Shown here: piece by piece, positions 8,294 through 15,394 of the stretch
How positions within the stretch are numbered: the first letter of the stretch is position 1
How the letters are laid out: the number at the start of each line of letters is the position of its first letter
Assembly (NCBI RefSeq): GCF_014199685.1
Contig: NZ_JACHNZ010000041.1
Span: 1-33,814, forward strand
Reading direction: 5' to 3'
Source: Sphingosinicella soli
GTDB taxonomy: Bacteria > Pseudomonadota > Alphaproteobacteria > Sphingomonadales > Sphingomonadaceae
Length of the DNA stretch: 33,814 nt
Made by a program: the position numbers and the translations under genes
The notes under the pieces: generated by a model
Databases searched by the model: none
Told to the model about the DNA's origin: nothing
Seen by the model: only the letters and a program-made list of their open reading frames with translations

Positions 8294-9056
8294 CGGCAGG
8301 TTCGCCGGCGAAGCACTGGGCAAACCGGGTCCATTGGTCGGCCGCTTCCCCGGCCCACGTCAGTCCGGTGTCGGCGCGATTGCGCCGCTGTGTCACGAGC
8401 AGGGCGAAGTCGAGCGCCGGGCCGCGCACATAGTTCTCTTCCGAGGGCTCGCCCCACACCCATTGGTTCCCACCGGGCGCCTGAAGTTCCAGGTAGGGCG
8501 TGGATTGGGGGATGGGCAGATTTCGATTGACGAACGTCCAGCCATAGGTCGTCGCGCCCAGATGCGCGATATGCCTCAGACCGGGGCCCGGCTCCCGCTC
8601 TCGCCCCAGCATGTCCCAGATGTCCTGACCGTGCGCCCAGGTTTCCATCACGCGCGCGGTTGCGAACGACCGGGCGCTCATCGTCGGGCCGTACCAGGGG
8701 ATGCGCGCTTTGGCGTCCATGCCGGCGAGCGTCGCCACCACCGCTACATGCCGCTCGCGCCAAAGCGCCAAAAGGGCTGCGCCTTCCAGATGGCTGAAGC
8801 GGCGGCGGGTTATGGCGCTCAGCTCCTCTCCCGTGGCAAGCTCCCGTGCGAGAGCGGCGGTGTTGGCTGCGAAGCGCGCCGGGTCGTTCGCCGCTTGCAA
8901 TGCGGCTTCATCGAAGAACAGCAGGTGCGCGATCTCGTCCCATGGCGTCCAGCCATAGAAGTCCGTGCGCTGCTGCCATTGCTCGGGAGACAGGGTTGCA
9001 CACAGGTCCGCCAGCTGGCGATATTCCGTCATCAGGTCGGCAGTAAGGTCTTTCAT
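8256..9056 (-). CDS. TIGR03084-type DinB/maleylpyruvate-isomerase-like metal-binding protein
   Basis: 266 residues of the DinB/MDMPI four-helix fold. The three metal ligands expected for the fold can be picked out: H44 (EIAHLLFFDEAAL), then E138 and H142 (RVMETWAHGQD), the same E-x3-H spacing as in mycothiol-dependent maleylpyruvate isomerase. The C-terminal part (YVRGPALDFALLVTQRR...ADTGL) resembles the C-terminal extension of TIGR03084 proteins. The related actinobacterial enzymes use mycothiol; alphaproteobacteria normally have glutathione, so the thiol cofactor, if any, is unknown. It starts 10 bases after the acyl-CoA dehydrogenase stop with GAAGGG before the ATG, so it is almost surely co-transcribed with it. 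Specific function not known. Confidence 0.82.
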   Translation of the reverse strand: MKDLTADLMTEYRQLADLCATLSPEQWQQRTDFYGWTPWDEIAHLLFFDEAALQAANDPARFAANTAALARELATGEELSAITRRRFSHLEGAALLALWRERHVAVVATLAGMDAKARIPWYGPTMSARSFATARVMETWAHGQDIWDMLGREREPGPGLRHIAHLGATTYGWTFVNRNLPIPQSTPYLELQAPGGNQWVWGEPSEENYVRGPALDFALLVTQRRNRADTGLTWAGEAADQWTRFAQCFAGEPADGPLPGARTSRR

Positions 9057-9066
9057 GAGAGGCCCT

Positions 9067-10236
9067 TCAGATGCCCAGCTGCCGGGCTGTCAGGTCTTTG
9101 AGGATTTCTTCGGAGCCGCCACCGATGATCATCACCTTCGCCTCGCGGTAGATACGCTCGGAGCGCGTGCCGCGCATATAGCCCATGCCGCCGAGGATCT
9201 GGACCGCCTGGTCGGCGCAGAACTGCATGGCCTGCGTCGAGAGAATCTTCGCCATGCATGCCCGGGCAACGAGATGCTCCGGGTCGCCGTGCCTATGCTC
9301 GAGTTGCCACGCCAGCTCGTAGACGAACGTGCGGGCCGCATCGACCTTCAGCGCCATGTCCACAAGCTTGTGGCGGATAACCTGCCGGTGGGACAGCGGC
9401 TGCCCGAACGTCACCCGGTCACGCGCCCATGCCAGCGCCTCGTCCAGGCAAACCTGCGCGTAGGCGCAGGCGGCGACCGACATCGACAGCCGCTCGCTGT
9501 TGAAGTTCTTCATGAAAACCTTGAAGCCCTCGTGCTCGGTTCCCAGAAGATTACCGACCGGCACGCGAACATTCTCGAAGTGCAGATGGGCTGTGTCGGA
9601 GCACCACCAGCCCATCTTCTTCAGCGCCGTGCGGGTCAGGCCAGGCGTATCCGCATCCACAAGGAGGGCCGACACGCCGCCGGCGCCCTTTGATCCCGGG
9701 CCTGTCCGCACCGCGACGGTGATGAAGTCGGCGCGCATGCCGGATGTGATGAACGTCTTCTCGCCGCTCAGCACATAATGCTCGCCATCGCGCACTGCCG
9801 TGCACTTGAGCGAGGCGACATCGGACCCGCCGCCCGGCTCGGTCACTGCCAATGCCGAAATCTTTTCGCCGGCGAGCACGGGCGGCACCACCCGCCGTTT
9901 GAGCGCTTCGCTCCCGTACGCAGCCACGGGCGGCAGGCCGATGGTGTGGGACAGGAGAGAGGCAGACAATCCGCCGCAACCCGCGCGCGCCACCTCTTCC
10001 GACGTGATGAGGTGATAGAAGATGTCCGCAGGCGTGCCGCCAAGGTCTTCGGCGTAGCCGATGCCCAGCGCCCCCAGTTCGCCGAATTTTCGATAGAGGT
10101 CTCGAGGAAATGTTTCGGACTCGTCCCAGTCGTTGACGAACGGGGCGATCTCCCGGTCGACAAAGTCGCGAAGGGACGACCGGTACTGTTCGTGTTCAGC
10201 ACTGAAATAGTGGGGCATGGGACGTGTTTCGATCAT
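9067..10236 (-). CDS. Acyl-CoA dehydrogenase (isovaleryl/citronellyl-CoA dehydrogenase-like)
   Basis: 389 residues covering all three acyl-CoA dehydrogenase domains. Signature 1 is ALAVTEPGGGSDVASL (128-143) and signature 2 region is QAVQILGGMGYMRGTRSERIYREAK. The usual catalytic Glu near the C terminus (IYEGTSEIQ in most members) is replaced by IIGGGSEEI, while E248 in NFNSERLSMS occupies the place of the catalytic Glu of isovaleryl-CoA dehydrogenase. The enzyme would introduce the alpha,beta double bond needed before carboxylation, passing electrons to ETF. It is the first gene of the carboxylase operon. ATG 10236 is the likely start; ATG 10218 is an alternative. The residues point to a branched-chain acyl-CoA, but the chain length cannot be read. 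Confidence 0.9.
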   Translation of the reverse strand: MIETRPMPHYFSAEHEQYRSSLRDFVDREIAPFVNDWDESETFPRDLYRKFGELGALGIGYAEDLGGTPADIFYHLITSEEVARAGCGGLSASLLSHTIGLPPVAAYGSEALKRRVVPPVLAGEKISALAVTEPGGGSDVASLKCTAVRDGEHYVLSGEKTFITSGMRADFITVAVRTGPGSKGAGGVSALLVDADTPGLTRTALKKMGWWCSDTAHLHFENVRVPVGNLLGTEHEGFKVFMKNFNSERLSMSVAACAYAQVCLDEALAWARDRVTFGQPLSHRQVIRHKLVDMALKVDAARTFVYELAWQLEHRHGDPEHLVARACMAKILSTQAMQFCADQAVQILGGMGYMRGTRSERIYREAKVMIIGGGSEEILKDLTARQLGI

Positions 10237-10406
10237 GACTCAGTCGCTCTTGCTTGGTGCTGCGCCTTGGCCGCTGATCTTCAGGACGTCGGGCAGGAAT
10301 GTGTCTGGAGTTCGGGCTGCACACTTGATCGCAGCCTCGCCCGGAGCGAAGATGCGCGTCTTGCGCAGATTGGCTGGAGTGCTCGGATGAGGACTGTGCA
10401 CGGTGA

Positions 10407-11216
10407 CTAATGCGCCGGTGCGTGCGCGATGATGCGGAGTTTGCGGGAGCCCGCGATGATGTCCTTGGGTTTCAGGCCATAGACTTGGCGGATCGAGTGG
10501 CTGAAGTGTGTTGAATCAGGGTAGCCTATGTCCAGCGCAACGTGCAGTAAATTGCTGTTGGAGTGGACGTGGTGCAGCAGGCTGCGGGCGCGTTTCCAGG
10601 TGCGCACGTTGCGGAACGGAATGCCGACCTCCTCCTTGAACAGATGGAGGAAACGCGAGAACGAAAGGTTCACCATCGACGCGCACTCTGCTGCGGCGCC
10701 GGGCCCCGAAGGGTTGTTCCTGATGTTCTCCAGCACCGTCGTGATGCGCCGGTCGAGCGCGCGTGGAGGCAGCGCCTCGCCGAAGAAGGCCGGATCAAAA
10801 TCGGACGGCTGCAGATCCAGCGCCCCGCCCGGGGCGACCAATCGCCGATGCACGTTGCGAACATGCGCGGCAAATTCGGGAGCATGCGCCGCACCGCAAC
10901 CGCGAAGCAGAGACGGGAGTTGATCCATATCGACCGTTTCGGGTTCGATCGACACGTTGAGGACGTGGCGGGCCTCGCACGCGACCTCGTGAGGAACATA
11001 AGGCTGGATGATCGCGACTTCGGCCGACTGCCATTCACCTCCATCAATCCGCACCCGCAGCCGGCCATCGATTGCGACATAGGCGATGAGGGCGCCCCGC
11101 GAATGCATGGAGGGTTCGCCGAGCAGTCCGGCATAGAAGACCCGATCCGGCGTGATCCACATGACGCGGTCGGCGGCCGTGAAGCGCTGCGGAACAAACG
11201 AACTGGCTGCTGCCAT
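10407..11216 (-). CDS. AraC-family transcriptional regulator
   Basis: 269 residues. The C-terminal 100 residues form the two helix-turn-helix AraC domain (AAAECASMVNLSFSRFLHLFKEEVG..., then LHVALDIGYPDSTHFSHSIRQVYGLKPKDI); the N-terminal part is a cupin-like effector region (GALIAYVAIDGRLRVRIDGGEWQSAEVAIIQPYVPHEV). A TTG at 11231 is in frame, but GGGGAG lies seven bases before the ATG at 11216, which is chosen. It lies between the hydrolase gene and the acyl-CoA dehydrogenase operon, all on the minus strand, so it could control either group. The ligand is unknown. Confidence 0.9.
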   Translation of the reverse strand: MAAASSFVPQRFTAADRVMWITPDRVFYAGLLGEPSMHSRGALIAYVAIDGRLRVRIDGGEWQSAEVAIIQPYVPHEVACEARHVLNVSIEPETVDMDQLPSLLRGCGAAHAPEFAAHVRNVHRRLVAPGGALDLQPSDFDPAFFGEALPPRALDRRITTVLENIRNNPSGPGAAAECASMVNLSFSRFLHLFKEEVGIPFRNVRTWKRARSLLHHVHSNSNLLHVALDIGYPDSTHFSHSIRQVYGLKPKDIIAGSRKLRIIAHAPAH

Positions 11217-11321
11217 GGAACATCTCCCCAAAAATACGGCGGGATCACCTTCAGCGTCCCCCTCGTGTTACGATCCGGCAACCCGCCCGCGGAGGGCAGG
11301 GGCCAGCTGGCCGACGCCGGC

Positions 11322-13118
11322 TCAGGCCTCCTTCGACGGAATGATGGGCAGAAGGAGGTAGGGTTCTCGACCCTGCTCGAAATGCAGCGTGTTTTCCCCA
11401 TTGAAGATTTCCGGCGGTCGGTCCCGGGGATCGGCATGACGAAACGGGCCGACGCCGGTCATCGGATAGGGCTGGCCGGGGAAACCGGCGTCGCCCAGAC
11501 CGTGGTCATAGTCGCAGCCGCGGATGTTCAACGCCAGAGTGTAGCCCGCAGGCACCACGATGCTGGTGGGCAGGATTTCGATGTCGAGCACGACAGGCTT
11601 GCCCGGCTCGAGAGGCTGCAACTCGTCGTGCGTATGATAGGGGCGATAGGGCAGCGACTTGGCCTCATCCAGCTTGCGATGCGACGCGCGCAGCCAGCCC
11701 AAACCGATGGGAACGCGCGGATCGTTCGAACCGATGAACAGAACTTCCTTCCCGTCCGGCGCAAACAGCCGCAACGCCAGAAAGATGTCGGCATCCACGG
11801 TTTGTGACGACACCACCAATCTGGCGGCCACGGGGCCGGTGATCTCCAGCTCCTCGTCAGCCGGCGGCAGGGTAAAGGTGATCCCGTCATCCGTGGTGCT
11901 GTACGAGACGCTGCCGCCGGCGCTCGGCGCGGTGGTCAGGTTGCGCGTGGCAGGATCGAGATAATATTTGGTCCACTGCGTCCGCGCGAGCGGCCATTCC
12001 TGCTCGTCGCGAATGGTGAAATGTTCCCCTGGCCGACGTATCTGCAACTGCACCGGCGGCTGACGATCCCAGCCTGTATCCTTGCCCTGCAGGAAGTGCC
12101 CGAGGAAGCGCTTCTGCAGCGCTACGCCCTCCGCACGATAGAATGGGCTGAAGTGGGTGTCGCCATGCACCTCGAGCCACTTCTGACGGGAACCGGCATC
12201 GAGATAGCCTTCGAAGTTCCCGCGCGGATGAACGCCCATCCCACCCCAATTGGCTGCGGACAACAGCGGGACTTCGATCCGGCTGACATCGGGTTTCATC
12301 GGGGCATAGAAGTCGTCATCGAGAGGATGATTGAGGACCGGATCGGTCATCGGTACGGCACGATTCGCCGCGAGTTCTTCCTCCGACAGCGTCTCTGGTC
12401 CGCTGACCAACTCGCCGTTGTTGGGATTGCGAATGCCCCGATTACCGTACCCATGCTGAATCTTCAGCACCTGGCGATCAAACCAGCCGGCCCCGAACTG
12501 CGACAATATTCCGCCGTGCCGCGCAGCGTCCCGATAGGCGTCTACGAACCCTTCCCAAACGCAGATGGCGGCAAGGTGGGGAGGTCGCAGCGCTGCGACC
12601 TTGAATTGGTTGGTTGCGTAATACGAGATGCCGTTCATCCCGACCTTGCCGTTGCTCCACGGCTGCGCTGCGACCCATTCAATGCAATCGCAGATGTCCA
12701 GGGTTTCCTGCTCGGACGTGGGGTCAAGCAGGCCTGGCGAGCGCCCCGCCCCGCGGCTGTCGACGCGGATGCAGATGAAATCGTCCGGCACCCACTTTTC
12801 GGGGTCGACGACTTCCCAGTTCATGTATTTGTTCGTCGATCCTTCTGTGATGTCGGGATACGCGCTCACCATGCGGTCATAGGCGCTCTTGTATCCCACC
12901 TGCATCGGCACGCCCTTGCCGTATGCACCGTAGGAAATCAGCGCGGCATACTGGCCCGGCGCCTCGGGAAGGAAGATGTCGGCGCGCACGACGACGCCGT
13001 CACGCATCGGGATCGGCGCGTCCCAGATGATGCGCATGCCGTCCGCGTGGACCGCCTCGGGCATTTCATCGGACAGCGCGGAGTCGGTGCTGGAGTTGTT
13101 CGCACTAACGTCACTCAT
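11322..13118 (-). CDS. CocE/NonD family hydrolase (X-Pro dipeptidyl-peptidase S15-like)
   Basis: 598 residues. The N-terminal alpha/beta-hydrolase domain starts with IPMRDGVVVRADIFLP, has VDSRGAGRSPG, and the nucleophile elbow GMNGISYYATNQ with Ser at about residue 165. LEVHGDTHFSPFY (318-326) provides the probable catalytic His. The C-terminal jelly-roll domain includes LEITGPVAARLVVSSQTVDADIFL. CocE-type enzymes hydrolyse esters or amides with bulky acyl groups. The elbow has YAT where the family usually shows YGG or similar, which may alter specificity. No signal peptide is seen, so it is probably cytoplasmic. GAGGGAG seven bases before ATG 13118 supports the start. It lies 45 bases downstream of the TarD-like gene, likely the same operon. 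Confidence 0.9.
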   Translation of the reverse strand: MSDVSANNSSTDSALSDEMPEAVHADGMRIIWDAPIPMRDGVVVRADIFLPEAPGQYAALISYGAYGKGVPMQVGYKSAYDRMVSAYPDITEGSTNKYMNWEVVDPEKWVPDDFICIRVDSRGAGRSPGLLDPTSEQETLDICDCIEWVAAQPWSNGKVGMNGISYYATNQFKVAALRPPHLAAICVWEGFVDAYRDAARHGGILSQFGAGWFDRQVLKIQHGYGNRGIRNPNNGELVSGPETLSEEELAANRAVPMTDPVLNHPLDDDFYAPMKPDVSRIEVPLLSAANWGGMGVHPRGNFEGYLDAGSRQKWLEVHGDTHFSPFYRAEGVALQKRFLGHFLQGKDTGWDRQPPVQLQIRRPGEHFTIRDEQEWPLARTQWTKYYLDPATRNLTTAPSAGGSVSYSTTDDGITFTLPPADEELEITGPVAARLVVSSQTVDADIFLALRLFAPDGKEVLFIGSNDPRVPIGLGWLRASHRKLDEAKSLPYRPYHTHDELQPLEPGKPVVLDIEILPTSIVVPAGYTLALNIRGCDYDHGLGDAGFPGQPYPMTGVGPFRHADPRDRPPEIFNGENTLHFEQGREPYLLLPIIPSKEA

Positions 13119-13163
13119 TGAAATACTCCCTCAAGGTTCAGATTTTCCGTCGGCGCGCATGTC

Positions 13164-14336
13164 TCAAACCCAGCCGGTCGCCACCCCGCGCATCAGGGCG
13201 TAGAGGCGGCTCTGCCCCTCGAAGCCGATGCCTGGGCGCTGCGGGGAGGGCATCGAACCGTCGGACACCTCACAGTCGTCCGCATAGCCGCCGAATGCCC
13301 CGAAGAATCCGGGATAGGCCTCGCAGCCGCCGAGCCCTAGGCCCGCCACCAGCGCCAGCGACATCTGGTTGCCGCCGTGCGGGAAGTGCCGGCTGACGTC
13401 CCATCCCTCCGCCGCGAGATCCCTCACGAGGTCGGCATAGGTGCCGACGCCGTAGAACTGGGGCGGGTCCATCTGCAGATAGTCGCGGTCACTGCGCCAT
13501 CCGCCGAAGCGGACCTGGTTCCACACCTCGTGTGGGCTGAACAGGTTCTCCCCGCCGGCAAGCGCGCCCGAATACGCGTCCGCCACGGCGGCCGAGGCGG
13601 AGAAGTCGTTCGGATGGCAAGGCTCCTCGAACCAGCGCAATGCGAACGGCGCGAGAGCGCGGGCGTAATCGAGCGCCTCTTCGACCGAGAATCGACCGTT
13701 GGCATCGACAGACAGGCGCTGCGGATCACCGAGGAGCTTCAGCCCCTCCTCGACACGGCCGACGTCCTCCGCCAGCGACAAGCCGCCGACCTTGATTTTC
13801 ATGTGCGTATAGCCGGCGTCCAGGTGGCGCTGGAGTTCGTCGGTCACATCGCCGGGCTTGCTGTCTGGTTTGTACCATCCTCCACCCACGTAGCAGGGCA
13901 CCCGTGCTTCCATCGGGCGTTGTCGCCACGTTTGCGAGATGAGCTCCGCCAGCGGAACGCGCCGCGCCTTGGCCACGGCGTCCCACAAGGCGGTTTCTAT
14001 CGTGCCGATCGGGACCGCCCGCGCAGCATCGCCGCCCGGCTTCTCGCCGACCAGCATCGATCGCACCGCCCTGGCCGGATCGATAAAGCCATCCCGGTCG
14101 AGGAGGTCGTCGGGCGGTGTGCACAGCAGTCTTGGTATGAACCTAGCCCGCATCGTGTCGCCGCACGCATAGCGCCCGATCGAGTTGAAGGCGTATCCTA
14201 CGACCGGTGCGCCGTCGACGACGCGGTCGGTCAGCACCGCCACGACCGATACGGTCATCTCGGCGAACGAGAAGACCGAATTGCGAAGGTCGCTTCGCAT
14301 CGGCAGCGCCGCCTCGCGTATGTCCAGGATGCGCAT
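13164..14336 (-). CDS. Mandelate racemase/muconate lactonizing enzyme superfamily protein, D-tartrate dehydratase-like
   Basis: 390 residues of the enolase superfamily. The catalytic Lys motif is MKIKVGG (K180, K182); metal ligands are D211 (SVDANG), E237 (WFEEPC) and E263 (GGENLF); the general acid/base His is H320 (RHFPHGG). These positions are each two less than those I recall for Bradyrhizobium D-tartrate dehydratase (K184, D213, E239, E265, H322), and the overall length is almost the same. The C-terminal run MSLALVAGLGLGGCEAYPG...FGAFGG also fits that group. It would dehydrate a hydroxy-acid to a 2-oxo-acid using Mg2+. Whether the substrate is tartrate is not certain. Flanked by CocE-type and FAH-type enzymes on the same strand. 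The ribosome binding site is weak. Confidence 0.88.
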   Translation of the reverse strand: MRILDIREAALPMRSDLRNSVFSFAEMTVSVVAVLTDRVVDGAPVVGYAFNSIGRYACGDTMRARFIPRLLCTPPDDLLDRDGFIDPARAVRSMLVGEKPGGDAARAVPIGTIETALWDAVAKARRVPLAELISQTWRQRPMEARVPCYVGGGWYKPDSKPGDVTDELQRHLDAGYTHMKIKVGGLSLAEDVGRVEEGLKLLGDPQRLSVDANGRFSVEEALDYARALAPFALRWFEEPCHPNDFSASAAVADAYSGALAGGENLFSPHEVWNQVRFGGWRSDRDYLQMDPPQFYGVGTYADLVRDLAAEGWDVSRHFPHGGNQMSLALVAGLGLGGCEAYPGFFGAFGGYADDCEVSDGSMPSPQRPGIGFEGQSRLYALMRGVATGWV

Positions 14337-14427
14337 GATTAAATTGTCTCTTCCATTCGATGATCGACTCTGTGAGGCGCTGTTGCGGGCATCGTGTTGA
14401 CCCCTGGGGATGATGGCGCCGCCATGG

Positions 14428-15306
14428 TCAGCGCAATGCGATGCGATTTGAGAGTTCGCCGATGCCGCTGATCGTGACAGTCACGATATCGCCGTCGGCG
14501 AGGAATTGAGGCGTGGCCATCGCATAGCCGACGCCTTCGGGCGTACCGGAGGCGATGATGTCGCCGGGCTCAAGTGTCATGCCTTTCGAAAGTTCGGCCA
14601 GAATGGTCGGGATGTCGAAGATCATCTGCGACACCCTGGCACACTGGCGAGTCTCGCCGTTCACGGTGGTGCGGATCTCAACCGAACCGATATCCGTCAC
14701 CTCGTCGCGGGTGACGATCCAGGGCCCCATCGGGCAGGACTGGTCCAGGCTCTTCCCCTTGAACCATTGGTCGTGCCTGCGCTGCAGGTCGCGGGCGGTG
14801 ATGTCATTGATGACAGTGTATCCGAACACGTGATCCATCGCGTGTTCCGGCGCGATATCGCGGCCGCCCTTGCCGATGATGATGCCGAGTTCGCCTTCAT
14901 AGTCCATGCGATCGCTGACGCGCTTCTCGAAACTCAGCGCTTCGCCGGCGGCGGCAAGCGCCGTGCGCGGCTTCGTGAAGATCTGCGGCGCCTGCGGGAC
15001 GTCGATCGCCAGTCCGCGTGCGCGATACCCCTCCTCCACATGGCCGAGGTAGTTACGGCCGACGCAGAATATGTTCTTTCCCGACGCCGGGACCGGCGCG
15101 AGCAGCTTCAGGCCGTTCAGCGGCCTGGGCGGCACGGTTCGGGAAAGCGCCGACCTGATCGCGACCAGCGCGTCGGGCCCGCCGCGAAGCACGTCGAGAA
15201 GGCTGGCCGTACCCGGTATTCCCAGCGCGGCGAGATCGACGACATCGCCGTCGACGACCACACCGCTCCGCACATCTTCGCAGTCGAGAAATAAGATGAA
15301 CCGCAC
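14428..15306 (-). CDS. Fumarylacetoacetate hydrolase (FAH) family protein
   Basis: 292 residues. The C-terminal FAH domain carries the metal-ligand motifs DYEGELGIIIG (two Glu) and INDITARDLQ (Asp), the KGKSLDQSCPMGPW segment and the closing GTPEGVGYAMATPQFL. KNIFCVGRNYLGHVEE marks the domain start. Members hydrolyse or decarboxylate 2-oxo and 2,4-dioxo acids or hydrate 2-oxo-alkenoates; sugar-acid pathways use one after an enolase-superfamily dehydratase. The start is GTG 15306, with AGGGGG four bases upstream; no better ATG exists. It is the first gene of the minus-strand group and is divergent from malonyl-CoA synthetase across an 88-base gap. The exact substrate is unknown. Confidence 0.9.
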   Translation of the reverse strand: MRFILFLDCEDVRSGVVVDGDVVDLAALGIPGTASLLDVLRGGPDALVAIRSALSRTVPPRPLNGLKLLAPVPASGKNIFCVGRNYLGHVEEGYRARGLAIDVPQAPQIFTKPRTALAAAGEALSFEKRVSDRMDYEGELGIIIGKGGRDIAPEHAMDHVFGYTVINDITARDLQRRHDQWFKGKSLDQSCPMGPWIVTRDEVTDIGSVEIRTTVNGETRQCARVSQMIFDIPTILAELSKGMTLEPGDIIASGTPEGVGYAMATPQFLADGDIVTVTISGIGELSNRIALR

Positions 15307-15394
15307 GCAGCCCCCTAGGATAACGATAAAACTGATTGAAGTTCAAAAATATCGATATTATGAAAGGACGCAACCCCCTTTCGGAGGATATTGG
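15307..15394. promoter_or_regulatory. Divergent control region with palindrome AATATCGATATT
   Basis: This 88-base gap separates the FAH-family gene (minus) from malonyl-CoA synthetase (plus) and must hold promoters for both. It is strikingly AT-rich compared with its surroundings. A perfect 12-bp palindrome, AATATCGATATT, lies at 15348-15359, a size and symmetry suited to a dimeric GntR-type repressor; the GntR gene is third in the plus-strand operon. GGAGG at 15383-15387 is the ribosome binding site of the synthetase gene. No confident -35/-10 pair could be fixed. Confidence 0.6.

Noticed and set aside
11301-11312. Palindrome GGCCAGCTGGCC between the hydrolase and AraC genes
   Set aside because: Made wholly of common GC-rich words, without a T tract or second copy; not enough to call an operator or terminator.
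15318-15346. TTGAAC-17-TTATCC as a promoter for the FAH-family gene
   Set aside because: Spacing is right, but transcription would begin inside the ribosome binding site of the GTG start, leaving no leader.
15071-15394. Upstream extension of the malonyl-CoA synthetase frame
   Set aside because: It overlaps the FAH gene on the other strand, while ATG 15395 has an ideal ribosome binding site and gives the normal family length.
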